64,000 bases of DNA, taken from contig NZ_JAHRGM010000085.1 of NCBI RefSeq assembly GCF_019097845.1, forward strand, positions 115,657 to 179,656, read 5' to 3'. The DNA is from Sphingobium sp. AS12 (lineage in GTDB: Bacteria; Pseudomonadota; Alphaproteobacteria; Sphingomonadales; Sphingomonadaceae). How positions within the stretch are numbered: the stretch's first letter is position 1; the number at the start of each line of letters is the position of its first letter. Below are positions 17,942 to 25,796 of the stretch, piece after piece. The position numbers were made by a program, and so were the translations under genes. The notes beneath the pieces were generated by a model. That model ran no database searches and was not told where the DNA came from. It was given only the letters and a program-made list of their open reading frames with translations.

Positions 17942-18589
17942 TTACCGCAGGCCCAGATATTTATGGGCCTGCACCGTCAGGCGCCATCGCGGGCGGTCCA
18001 TGACCAGCGCAATCGCGGCGCGGGCATTGTCCTGCGCATGGGGGTCATCGAGCGGCTGGAGCAGATGATGGGCAAAGGCCCATTGCTCCATTGCCGCGAC
18101 ATCGGCGACGGAATGCCCACCGCCGGGTTGGGGCCAGACCAGCTTCAACTCATGGCCTTCGCGCTGCACGACCTGGCTGCCCGCCTTGGGGCTGATGCAG
18201 ATCCAGTCGATGCCGGGATGGACCGGCAGCGTGCCGTTGCTTTCGATCGCGATGGTGAAGCTGCGGGCATGGAGCGCATCGACCAGCGCATCATCGACCT
18301 GCAACATCGGCTCTCCGCCGGTCAGGACGATGTAGCGGCCCGGCTCACTTTCGCCCCAGAAAGCGAGTGCTGCGTCGGCCAGCGCGTCGGCATCGGCGAA
18401 TTTGCCGCCGCCATCGCCATCGGTCCCGACGAAATCGGTGTCGCAAAAGCGGCAGATCGCCTGTGCACGGTCCTGTTCGCGCCCGCTCCACAGGTTGCAG
18501 CCGGCAAAGCGCAGAAATACTGCGCGCCGCCCCGCCTGCACCCCTTCTCCCTGAAGGGTCAGAAACATTTCCTTGACGGCATAGCTCAT
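17942..18589 (-). CDS. queE: 7-carboxy-7-deazaguanine synthase
   Basis: A 215-residue radical SAM enzyme that turns 6-carboxytetrahydropterin into 7-carboxy-7-deazaguanine, a step of queuosine and preQ0 synthesis. The 4Fe-4S motif is the long form C-X14-C-X2-C (CNLWSGRE..ICRFC), a known QueE variant rather than CX3CX2C. Other marks are EMFLTLQGEGVQAGRRAVFL and VLTGGEPMLQ. The start is MSYAVKEMF at 18589; the frame further upstream lies inside queC. It follows queC by 13 bp in one operon. queD and queF are not in the window. Confidence 0.95.
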   Translation of the reverse strand: MSYAVKEMFLTLQGEGVQAGRRAVFLRFAGCNLWSGREQDRAQAICRFCDTDFVGTDGDGGGKFADADALADAALAFWGESEPGRYIVLTGGEPMLQVDDALVDALHARSFTIAIESNGTLPVHPGIDWICISPKAGSQVVQREGHELKLVWPQPGGGHSVADVAAMEQWAFAHHLLQPLDDPHAQDNARAAIALVMDRPRWRLTVQAHKYLGLR

Positions 18590-18602
18590 CGCCCGCCGCC
18601 GT

Positions 18603-19295
18603 TCAGGGCCGGGTGGCGTAGATGGTGGGGTCGGGCAGGCCTGCTTCCTCAAACCCCTTGGAGCGCAGGCGGCAGCTGTCGCACAGGCCGCAATGCTCGC
18701 CGTCGGGCGTCGGGTCATAGCAGGACCAGCTGACCCCGGCATCCAGCCCCAGCCGATGCGCTTCGCGCACGATATCCGCCTTGCTCATATGTTGCAGCGG
18801 GGCATTGATGCGAATCGGGTGCCCCTCCACCCCCGCCTTGGTGGCAAGGGCGGCCATGGTCTGGAAGGCGTCGATAAATTCGGGGCGGCAATCGGGATAG
18901 CCCGAATAATCGAGCGCGTTGACGCCGATGAAAATGTCGCTGGCGCCCGCCACTTCGGCCAGCCCCAGTGTCAGCGACAGGAAGATGGTGTTGCGGGCGG
19001 GTACGTAGGTGACGGGAATATCGTCGCCCACCCCACCCTTCGGCACGGCGATATCGGCGGTCAGTGCCGATCCGCCAAAGGCCGTCAGGTCAAGCGGAAG
19101 GACGATATGGCGCATGGCGTTGAGCGCCTGCGCCACCCTTCCGGCCGCGCGTAGCTCGACGCGATGACGCTGATTATAGTCGATCGACAGGGCCAGCAGA
19201 TGATAGCCAGCCTCACGCGCCAGACCGCCCGCGACCATCGAATCAAGGCCGCCCGATAGCAGGACGACGGCGAATTTTCCTTCATTGGCACCCAT
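18603..19295 (-). CDS. queC: 7-cyano-7-deazaguanine synthase
   Basis: A 230-residue ATP-dependent enzyme that converts 7-carboxy-7-deazaguanine to preQ0. The PP-loop ATP motif is VVLLSGGLDSMVAGGLA near residue 10, and a C-terminal zinc site is seen in SCYDPTPDGEHCGLCDSC with four cysteines. VPARNTIFLSLTLGLAEVAGA is the family's central motif. It is the first gene of a queC-queE pair. Confidence 0.96.
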   Translation of the reverse strand: MGANEGKFAVVLLSGGLDSMVAGGLAREAGYHLLALSIDYNQRHRVELRAAGRVAQALNAMRHIVLPLDLTAFGGSALTADIAVPKGGVGDDIPVTYVPARNTIFLSLTLGLAEVAGASDIFIGVNALDYSGYPDCRPEFIDAFQTMAALATKAGVEGHPIRINAPLQHMSKADIVREAHRLGLDAGVSWSCYDPTPDGEHCGLCDSCRLRSKGFEEAGLPDPTIYATRP

Positions 19296-19341
19296 GGCCC
19301 CGCGCTACCGCCCGCGGCGCGCCAGTGCAAGCATGGTGCGC

Positions 19342-19746
19342 TTATTGGCAGGCACCGATGCGCCGGGCTTCCATTGCAAAGGCAAAGGGTGCGCCATCGG
19401 CAATCCCCTGCGAATTGATCTGGACCAGCCGGGGGGTTTCGACGCGCAGGTCTGTGCGGCCATTGCCCGCAGCGGCGCAATCATAAGTGACGGTCGCCAT
19501 GGTGGCGGCGTCGCTGACCACGAAACTGCGGCACAAAGTGCGGCCATGACGAATCTGGAGCAACTGGCGCAGGTCGGTGACGCACAGCTTGCGTATTTCC
19601 CCGCCTTCGCCGCGTTCGTGCAATTCCCATTGCCCGGTTTGCAGCGGGCGCAGGGCCGCTAACGTCGGGACATGGGCTGCCCCGGCCCAACTCGCCATCA
19701 TCATCGCTGCCGCGACGACCAGCGTCCGCAGTCCGTTCCTTGCCAT
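19342..19746 (-). CDS. DUF3617-like secreted protein
   Basis: A 134-residue protein with a signal peptide (LRTLVVAAAMMMASWAGAAH) and a mature part in which GQWELHERG is followed by KLCVTD and later YDCAAAGNGRTDLRVET. This is the pattern of DUF3617 proteins, small periplasmic proteins without known role. Three to four cysteines suggest disulfide bonding. The ATG at 19746 places the signal peptide at the N terminus; the frame upstream to 19821 is arginine-rich and unlikely. It lies between hslO and queC on the same strand. Confidence 0.6.
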   Translation of the reverse strand: MARNGLRTLVVAAAMMMASWAGAAHVPTLAALRPLQTGQWELHERGEGGEIRKLCVTDLRQLLQIRHGRTLCRSFVVSDAATMATVTYDCAAAGNGRTDLRVETPRLVQINSQGIADGAPFAFAMEARRIGACQ

Positions 19747-19892
19747 GATCCTAGCCTGTGTCCCGCCATGGGTCGCGCGCCGGGTGAGCCGCAATCCAGT
19801 CATCCGACGCATGACCCGCAATTACGGCATTTTGATAGCGCGAACGGACGGCCTTGCCCAAATTACAAATATCGTTAGCGAAATGATTGCGC

Positions 19893-20858
19893 CTAATGGG
19901 TCGTGAAACTGTCGAGCGCCAGCGGGAAGATACGCGAGCAAAAGGCGCAATCGACGCCGATAATGCCGTCGCTGTCCGCCATGTCGACCCGCTCCTCCGC
20001 CGGGAAGCGACCGATGACATCGCGAATATGAGCGATGTCGCAACGGCACCCCTTGGCCAGTGGCGACGGATCAGTGACGCGCACTTCCGGTTCCTCATGG
20101 AACAGGCGCCAGACGATGTCGGTCAGTGGCAGCGTCTCGTCGGTCAGTTCCGCCTTACCCAGCGTGATGCCCAATGCCTGGACATGCTCCCATTTCGGGT
20201 GATCGTGGCGGACATGCAGCCGTTCACGCCCCACTTCGCCTTCGGGCAGATGCTGGATCAGCATGCCACCGGCAATGCAGCCCTGCCCGGCGTCGTGACG
20301 GGTGCCCATGCGGATGATGCTGGGGATTTGTTCGGACTGGAAGAAATATTGCTCGGCCGCATCTGCCAGCGTTTCGCCATCCAGCGGGACGATGCCCTGA
20401 TAGCGTTCGCCGGTGACCGACTGGTCGAAGGTGATGGCGAGATAGCCCTTGCCGAACAGGCCGAACAGCGTCGGATCCGGACCAAGCTCGGCCAGCCGGT
20501 CGGCGTCGAACTTGGCATAGCCGCGCAGCTCGCCATTTTTATAGTCCGCGACCAGCAGCCGCACGACGCCATTTTCGGTCTGCGCCTGCAGCGTCAGCTG
20601 GCCGCCCGCCTGCTTAAGCGTGCTACCCAGGAGAGCCGCCAGCACCAGCGCGGATGCCAGCAGACGCTCGATCGGCGGGGGGTAAGCATGGGCGGCCAAG
20701 ACCTGATCCAGCACCGGACCTATCCGCACGATTCGCCCGCGCGCATGACGCGACGGGATGGTGAAGCCGATGGCATGGTCGATAGGGGAAGGCAGGAGCT
20801 TTGTTCCTTTTGATCCATCCGCCCCCGGACATTTGCCGGGGACGGATAGGAATGTCAT
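19893..20858 (-). CDS. hslO: Redox-regulated chaperone Hsp33
   Basis: A 321-residue holdase activated by oxidation. The N-terminal domain shows ARGRIVRIGPVLDQVLAAHAYPPPIERLL, and the C-terminal zinc domain has the four-cysteine pattern C-x-C (GCRCD) and C-x-x-C (DCAFCS). The first ~30 residues (rich in Gly, Pro and Lys) are unlike the family, and a hairpin that may be the argF terminator sits inside them. No other Met, GTG or TTG was found before the conserved domain, so 20858 is kept. Confidence 0.93.
   Translation of the reverse strand: MTFLSVPGKCPGADGSKGTKLLPSPIDHAIGFTIPSRHARGRIVRIGPVLDQVLAAHAYPPPIERLLASALVLAALLGSTLKQAGGQLTLQAQTENGVVRLLVADYKNGELRGYAKFDADRLAELGPDPTLFGLFGKGYLAITFDQSVTGERYQGIVPLDGETLADAAEQYFFQSEQIPSIIRMGTRHDAGQGCIAGGMLIQHLPEGEVGRERLHVRHDHPKWEHVQALGITLGKAELTDETLPLTDIVWRLFHEEPEVRVTDPSPLAKGCRCDIAHIRDVIGRFPAEERVDMADSDGIIGVDCAFCSRIFPLALDSFTTH
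20823..20841 (-). terminator. Possible argF terminator hairpin inside the hslO 5' end
   Basis: CCCCGG-acatttg-CCGGGG forms a 6-bp GC stem about 37 bases after the argF stop. It falls within the first codons of hslO as annotated. There is no T-run, so its role is uncertain. Confidence 0.35.
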
Positions 20859-20877
20859 GCCCGAATATAGGGCGGCT

Positions 20878-21804
20878 CTAAAGCTTTCCAAGCGCCCAGA
20901 GCAGGACCGACTTCTGGCCATGGATACGGTTTTCCGCCTCGTCCCAGATCAGCGACTGGGGGCCGTCTATCACCTCCGCGACGACTTCCTCGCCACGATG
21001 GGCGGGCAGGCAGTGGAGGAATTTGGCCTGTGGCCTGGCACCGGCCATCAGCGCAGGCGTGACCTGATAGGGCATCATCGCCGCCAGTTTTTCTTCCGCA
21101 TGGGACTGGCCCATCGAAATCCAGGTGTCGGTGACGACCACGTCGGCTCCCGCCACTGCCGCGACCGGATCGCGGGTCAGGGTGATGCGTGCGCCCCGTT
21201 TTTCCGCCGCCGCGGCGAAGGCCGGGTCGGGATCATAGCCCTGCGGCACGCCGATGCGGACGTCGAACTTCAACAGGCCCGCCGCTTCGATGATCGAATG
21301 CAGGACGTTGTTACCGTCGCCAAGCCATGCCCACTGGCTGCCGGGAAGCGCCAGCCCATGTTCCACCACGGTCAGCAGGTCCGCGACGATTTGGCAGGGA
21401 TGCGACAGGTCAGTGAGGCCGTTGATGACCGGGACGGTGGCGTAATGGGCCATCTCCTCGATCTTGGCATGATCGTCGGTGCGGATCATGATCGCGTCGC
21501 ACATGCGGCTCAGCACGCGGGCGGTGTCCGCCACCGTCTCGCCCCGGCCCAGCTGGCTGGTCGCGCCGTCGAGAATCAGTGAGGTGCCGCCGAGCTGGCG
21601 GATCGCCATATCGAAGGAAACGCGGGTGCGGGTCGAGTTCTTCTCGAAGATCATCGCCAGCGTGTGACCCGCGAGTGGCGCATCAGTGTCGATGCGGCCC
21701 TTGGGCCAGCTGGCCCGCGCGGCCTTGCGGTCGATGGCGTCGGCAATCATCGCGGCGATGGCGTCACCGCCTGCGTCGGACAGGTTCAGGAAATGTCTGG
21801 TCAT
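20878..21804 (-). CDS. argF: Ornithine carbamoyltransferase
   Basis: A 308-residue enzyme forming citrulline from ornithine and carbamoyl phosphate in arginine synthesis. The carbamoyl-phosphate loop is FEKNSTRTRVSF, a second substrate motif is DLSHPCQ, and the ornithine-binding HCLPAHRGEEV lies near the C terminus. The ATG at 21804 follows AAGGTGG five bases upstream, which decides against the Met three codons earlier. It is downstream of argD, separated by a 138-bp gap that holds a palindromic repeat. Confidence 0.96.
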   Translation of the reverse strand: MTRHFLNLSDAGGDAIAAMIADAIDRKAARASWPKGRIDTDAPLAGHTLAMIFEKNSTRTRVSFDMAIRQLGGTSLILDGATSQLGRGETVADTARVLSRMCDAIMIRTDDHAKIEEMAHYATVPVINGLTDLSHPCQIVADLLTVVEHGLALPGSQWAWLGDGNNVLHSIIEAAGLLKFDVRIGVPQGYDPDPAFAAAAEKRGARITLTRDPVAAVAGADVVVTDTWISMGQSHAEEKLAAMMPYQVTPALMAGARPQAKFLHCLPAHRGEEVVAEVIDGPQSLIWDEAENRIHGQKSVLLWALGKL

Positions 21805-21821
21805 CAGAACCACCTTTTAAC

Positions 21822-21935
21822 CGTTCAGCCCTTCGACATGCTCAGGAGAGCGAAATCGAAGCCCCCGCCTGAACGAAGTGAAGGCACCTCGCTTCGCTCG
21901 GCGATACCCTTCGACTTCGCTCAGGGCGAACGGAG
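21822..21935. repeat. Dispersed palindromic repeat, copy 2 (composite)
   Basis: The segment starts with CGTTCAGCCCTTCGACATG and ends with CCTTCGACTTCGCTCAGGGCG plus AACGG, the same core arms as the copies at 458 and 45968, with extra CTTCGCTC elements between. It fills the argD-argF gap. Confidence 0.75.
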
Positions 21936-21942
21936 TTTGATA

Positions 21943-23139
21943 TCAGGCCGCCTGGGCCTCCGCATAGCTGCGCGCGCCGGCGGACAGCTTTTCGATACAT
22001 TCGGCAATATGGCTTTCGTCAATCACCAGCGGCGGCAGGATTCGGACGACATTCTGTCCCGCCGACACGGTCAGCAGGCCATGATGGTCGCGCAGATGGG
22101 CGACGAAGCTGCGCGCCTCCACCGTATCGCTCAGCTTCACGCCCAGCATCAGGCCCATGCCGCGCACATCCTGGAACAGGCCGTCATGGTTGGGGATCAG
22201 CTGTTCCAGCGCCGCGCGCAGGCGTGCGCCGATCGCTTTCACATGGTCCATAAACCCGTCGGACATGACTTCTTCCAGCACGGCCAGACCCGCCGCCATG
22301 GCGAGCGGATTGCCGCCATATGTGGTGCCATGCGTGCCGAACACCATGCCCTTGGCCGCTTCCTCGGTCGCCAGGCACGCGCCCAGCGGGAAGCCTGCGC
22401 CAATGCCCTTGGCGACCGACATGATGTCGGGCGTAATGCCATATTGCTCATGCGCGAAGAAGGTGCCGGTGCGGGCATAGCCGCACTGGACCTCATCCAG
22501 GATCAGCAGCAGGCCATGCTCGTCGCACGCCTTGCGCAGGCCGGTCAGAAATTCATGGGTCGCGGGTGTAACGCCGCCTTCGCCCTGCACCGGCTCCAGC
22601 AGGAAGCCCGCCGTGTTGTCGTCAATCTGCGCCAGCGCGGCGTCCAGATCGTTGAACGGCACCACGGTAAAGCCAGGCAGCAACGGTTCGAACCCGTCAC
22701 GCATCTTGGGCTGGCTGGTAGCGGAGATCGTCCCCAGCGTCCGCCCGTGAAAGGCATTGTCGAAGCTGATGATCTTGTGCCGGTGCGGCTGCCCATTCAC
22801 ATAATGATAGCGGCGCGCGGTCTTGATCGCACATTCCACCGCTTCGGCGCCCGAATTGGTGAAGAACACGGTATCGGCAAAGGTCGTGTCGACCAGTTTC
22901 TGCGCGAATTTTTCGCCCAGCGGCATCCCGTACAGGTTGGACACATGCATCAGGGTCGCGGCCTGATCGGCAATCGCCTTCACCAGCTTGGGATGGCCAT
23001 GACCCAGCAGGTTCACCGCAATGCCGCTGGCAAAGTCGAGATAGCGCTCACCGCGCTCGCCGATCAGATGGCACCCCTCGCCTCGCACCGGACGAACATC
23101 GCACCGGGGGTAAACGGGCATGAGCGGCGTAATCGACAT
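21943..23139 (-). CDS. argD: Acetylornithine transaminase family aminotransferase
   Basis: A 398-residue class III PLP aminotransferase; argD makes N-acetylornithine from the semialdehyde and may also serve lysine synthesis. Visible motifs are FFTNSGAEAVECAIKTARRY, LILDEVQCGYARTGTFFAHE and the PLP lysine segment DIMSVAKGIGAGFPLGA. It begins at MSITPLMPVYPRCDV with GGGAAGG upstream. The adjacent argF supports the arginine role over other class III substrates. Confidence 0.93.
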   Translation of the reverse strand: MSITPLMPVYPRCDVRPVRGEGCHLIGERGERYLDFASGIAVNLLGHGHPKLVKAIADQAATLMHVSNLYGMPLGEKFAQKLVDTTFADTVFFTNSGAEAVECAIKTARRYHYVNGQPHRHKIISFDNAFHGRTLGTISATSQPKMRDGFEPLLPGFTVVPFNDLDAALAQIDDNTAGFLLEPVQGEGGVTPATHEFLTGLRKACDEHGLLLILDEVQCGYARTGTFFAHEQYGITPDIMSVAKGIGAGFPLGACLATEEAAKGMVFGTHGTTYGGNPLAMAAGLAVLEEVMSDGFMDHVKAIGARLRAALEQLIPNHDGLFQDVRGMGLMLGVKLSDTVEARSFVAHLRDHHGLLTVSAGQNVVRILPPLVIDESHIAECIEKLSAGARSYAEAQAA

Positions 23140-23199
23140 GAGCCTTCCCTTTCTGGGCTTGATGCGCGTCCTTGCATGAAGGACTGGTGGTACAACGCA

Positions 23200-23230
23200 A
23201 AAAGGCGGCCCCCGCCGGGCCGCCCTTTGC
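23200..23230 (-). terminator. Strong hairpin with T-run between fliS and argD
   Basis: GGCGGCCC-ccgcc-GGGCCGCC, flanked by GCAAAAA on one side and CTTTGC on the other, reads on the minus strand as a GC stem followed by TTTTTG. It ends minus-strand transcription before argD, backing up the terminator nearer fliS. Confidence 0.7.
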
Positions 23231-23307
23231 GAGCATCGCCTATACAGACGCCATGTTGGGGGTGCAACCCCGCAACACAGGCCATTCGGGCAGCGCTGGT
23301 ATCCTTG

Positions 23308-23331
23308 AAAATGCGCGAAAGAGCGCATTTT
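23308..23331 (-). terminator. fliS terminator
   Basis: A perfect 9-bp stem AAAATGCGC / GCGCATTTT around a 6-base loop, about 47 bases past the fliS stop. On the minus strand the second arm ends in TTTTC. Confidence 0.75.
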
Positions 23332-23347
23332 ATATGCCGCACCGGCC

Positions 23348-23367
23348 GAATGTGCGTCAGCACATTC
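23348..23367 (-). terminator. Second hairpin just after fliS
   Basis: GAATGTGC-gtca-GCACATTC is a perfect 8-bp stem with a 4-base loop between the fliS stop and the main terminator, making a tandem pair. Confidence 0.5.
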
Positions 23368-23377
23368 CCAAAGAGCC

Positions 23378-23773
23378 TTACCCGATCTGGTTCCAGGCGT
23401 CGGCGATTTCCGCGACCAGTTCGCGCGCCTGATCGACCGGTTCTGCCGACCTTTCCTTGGCCCCTACCAGCAGCAGGCGACGCGCTTCGCGGTAGATTTG
23501 CGCCAAACCCACGGAAATGTCGCCGCCCTTGTCGAAGTCGAGGCTCGATTCGAGCGCGAAGAGGATCGACATCGCCCGCGCCTGCTTGTCGGACACTTTC
23601 ATCCGGTCGCCATTGCGTTCGGCCAGTGCCGCAGCGTCCATCGCGATCAGCAGTTCGTCGAAGAGGATCTTGACCAGCGCATGAGGGGTCGCGCCTTCGG
23701 TCCGGCTGCCCGAATGGACTGCCGCATAGCGCCGCGCCGCCGTGTTGCCTGCATAGCCCTGATTGTAGAACAT
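23378..23773 (-). CDS. fliS: Flagellin export chaperone FliS
   Basis: A 131-residue helical cytoplasmic protein that binds the C terminus of flagellin and keeps it from polymerising before export. The N terminus AARRYAAVH..GATPHALVKILFDELL and the downstream MSILFALESSLDFDKGGDIS..LAQIYREARRLLL follow the FliS pattern. It is 17 bp after fliD and last in the fliD-fliS unit, followed by tandem hairpins. Regulation is probably through the FliA promoter upstream of fliD. Confidence 0.9.
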   Translation of the reverse strand: MFYNQGYAGNTAARRYAAVHSGSRTEGATPHALVKILFDELLIAMDAAALAERNGDRMKVSDKQARAMSILFALESSLDFDKGGDISVGLAQIYREARRLLLVGAKERSAEPVDQARELVAEIADAWNQIG

Positions 23774-23790
23774 CGTCTTGGCGTCCCCGA

Positions 23791-25194
23791 TTAATTGTCG
23801 CTGTTGTTCCAGATTTCAATCTGCTGATCGAGATAGCTCTGCGTCGCCTTGAGCGCGGTGAGCCGCGTTTCCATCTTGGAATAGACGCTGGTCAGCTGCG
23901 CTTCGTAGCTGGCCATTTGCGTGTCGAGCTTTTCCAGCTGCTCGGTCAGCGTTTCGGCCAAAGCCTTATATTTGGCCTGGGACTGCACAAATGCGCCATC
24001 CTTCAGCTGGATCTTGTCCCTGACACTGTCCATCAGCCCGGCCAGACCCGGATTGGTCGCCGACGCGACCGTGGGGTTCAGCAATTGCGTAATCGCGGCA
24101 GGATCCGCCGCGATGGCCTTGTCCAGCGTGTCGGTATCAAGTTTGAGCGTGCCGTCGCGATTGGTGGCGACGCCGATGTCGGACAGCGTCTTGTAAGTGC
24201 CAGTGGCCGACAGCGCGGTGGAGGTCATTGCCGAGAGCTGGCGGCGCATGTCGCGGATCGACGCCTCGCCATTCAACACACCGGCAGACGAGGAGTCCGC
24301 TCCGGTCGCCGTTGCCGTGTTCAGCGCCTTGACCAGCGTATTGTAGGCGTCGACAAATTCGACCATCAGGTCGCGCATCGACGTCGTCGGCTCGGTCGTC
24401 GCGAGCGTGACGGTCGTGCCGGGCGCGGCCTTGTTGAGGTCGATTCGCAGATTGGCGATCGCGGTGTCGATGGTGTTGGTGGCATAATGCTGCTCCACCC
24501 CGTCAAGCTTGATGATCGCATTTTGCGGGCTGGCCTTCGACACCATGGTCGCGCTGTCGGCGCCAGCCCAGGCGAAGGCGGCAAGATCAACGCCGCTGAC
24601 CGATGTCAGCGAGAAATCATTGGCAGCGCCGGTCGCGCCTTTCATCACTAGCCGCGTTCCCTGCACGTCGGTAACGACCGATGCGGTGACGCCCAGCCCC
24701 GATGCGTTGATGGCAGCAGCAAGGCCGGTATAGCTGTTGTTGGTGGCCGTGATGGTGATGGCAGCGGTCGAACCGCCAACCGTCAGCGTCAACTCACCCT
24801 CTCCGACCGCGCTGGCCGCCGTCGCGCCGGACACCGGGGTTGAGGCCAGAGTGCGGGCGGACGCGAGTTGCTGCACTTCCAGCTGGGCGGGCAATCCTGT
24901 CGGCACGCCGCCGGGCAGGAGGCTGACCGAGGCAATGCTGGTGTCGTTGGACGCAGGCGTGCCCGCGTAGCCGGTGCCGGACAAGAGGGTGGTCAGCGCA
25001 TCGGCAAAAGTATCAAGCGAGCTGGAGGCCGACGCCAGCGCGGAAATCCGCGCGCTGTTCAGGCTCTGGCGATCGGTGATCACCTTTTCCTTGGGATCGC
25101 GCGTGGCGGCAACCAGGCTGGAAACGAGCGACTGGGTGTCGATGCCCGATCCGATGCCGAGTGCGGTGGTGATACTGGAGGTGACCGATGCCAT
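23791..25194 (-). CDS. fliD: Flagellar filament cap protein FliD
   Basis: A 467-residue protein (hook-associated protein 2) that caps the growing filament and helps flagellin fold into place. The N-terminal GIGSGIDTQSLVSSLVAATRDPKEKVI and the C-terminal coiled region (KYKALAETLTEQLEKLDTQM..YEAQLTSVYSKMETRLTALK) are typical. Length is in the usual range. A FliA-type promoter lies just upstream, and fliS follows. Confidence 0.95.
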   Translation of the reverse strand: MASVTSSITTALGIGSGIDTQSLVSSLVAATRDPKEKVITDRQSLNSARISALASASSSLDTFADALTTLLSGTGYAGTPASNDTSIASVSLLPGGVPTGLPAQLEVQQLASARTLASTPVSGATAASAVGEGELTLTVGGSTAAITITATNNSYTGLAAAINASGLGVTASVVTDVQGTRLVMKGATGAANDFSLTSVSGVDLAAFAWAGADSATMVSKASPQNAIIKLDGVEQHYATNTIDTAIANLRIDLNKAAPGTTVTLATTEPTTSMRDLMVEFVDAYNTLVKALNTATATGADSSSAGVLNGEASIRDMRRQLSAMTSTALSATGTYKTLSDIGVATNRDGTLKLDTDTLDKAIAADPAAITQLLNPTVASATNPGLAGLMDSVRDKIQLKDGAFVQSQAKYKALAETLTEQLEKLDTQMASYEAQLTSVYSKMETRLTALKATQSYLDQQIEIWNNSDN

Positions 25195-25215
25195 TGCGCC
25201 GTCCTTTCAGAGGAA

Positions 25216-25242
25216 AGAACGGCGCTAGCGGCAAGACCTTTA
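25216..25242 (-). promoter_or_regulatory. Sigma-28 (FliA) promoter of fliD-fliS
   Basis: On the minus strand CTAAA is followed by exactly 15 bases and GCCGTTCT, 21 bases before the fliD ATG. The layout matches the FliA consensus TAAA-N15-GCCGATAA and three other sites in this window. Confidence 0.75.
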
Positions 25243-25273
25243 GGAATGATTTTCGCGGGATGACCCGCACGGA

Positions 25274-25735
25274 TTATCCGTTGGCGGAGGCGAGCAGCTG
25301 GTCAACCGTGCCGCGGCTGGGCGAACCCTGGGCGAGGTGGGCATAGGCGGCCTTTTCGACCATGCGCCGGGCGATGACTGCGGCATGTTCGACCGCTTCC
25401 TTGCTCGCGGGCGGCAGAGGCACCAGGATGATCGGCACCGGCATCATCGCCTGGATGGCGCCCGCGGCGGCTTCGACGCTGGGCGGATTGGTGGCCGATC
25501 GCAGGTCAGCCAATATGTCGGCAATTTCGACATGGACCTTGGCATATTCGGCGGCGCTGGCGACGTCTTCGTCGATCGACGCAAGGTCGATCTGCGGCGC
25601 GGCGCTACGCGCGCCGGGTGCCTCGCGATCCGATCGGCCCGACGATGCAGGCGGGACGGCCTGCACCGTGGACAGCGCGCGCGATGCGGCCCTGTCTATC
25701 GGCGATACTTCGCTGCGTGAACCATAGTCGCTCAT
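25274..25735 (-). CDS. Unrecognised 153-aa protein in the flagellar cluster
   Basis: No family was recognised. The protein is acidic to neutral and alanine-rich, with no signal peptide. The first ~45 residues are Ser/Ala/Pro-rich and look disordered; a helical segment follows (DEDVASAAEYAKVHVEIADILADLRS), then an apolar MMPVPIILVPLPP stretch and a C-terminal helix (SKEAVEHAAVIARRMVEKAAYAHLAQ). It is not FlaG by motif. It lies between the GT87 gene and fliD on the same strand and has its own good FliA-type promoter 33 bases before the start, so it is probably a late flagellar gene: a chaperone, secreted or regulatory protein are all possible. Confidence 0.75.
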   Translation of the reverse strand: MSDYGSRSEVSPIDRAASRALSTVQAVPPASSGRSDREAPGARSAAPQIDLASIDEDVASAAEYAKVHVEIADILADLRSATNPPSVEAAAGAIQAMMPVPIILVPLPPASKEAVEHAAVIARRMVEKAAYAHLAQGSPSRGTVDQLLASANG

Positions 25736-25767
25736 GACGCACCATTATAATGCGTCCCCATGAAGAG

Positions 25768-25794
25768 ATTACGGACAAAAGCGGCTAAACTTTA
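25768..25794 (-). promoter_or_regulatory. Sigma-28 (FliA) promoter of the 153-aa gene
   Basis: On the minus strand CTAAAGTTT carries TAAA followed by 15 bases and TCCGTAAT. The -35 TAAAGTTT equals the enteric consensus, and the -10 resembles the motA site TCCGTATT. Confidence 0.65.
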
Positions 25795-25796
25795 GT

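Noticed and set aside
21664..23673. 669-codon open frame opposite argD and across a repeat
   Set aside because: Crosses argF, a palindromic repeat, argD and fliS; no plausible start or domain.
25274..25735. Calling the 153-aa gene flaG
   Set aside because: Position beside fliD suggested it, but the conserved FlaG C-terminal pattern is not present.
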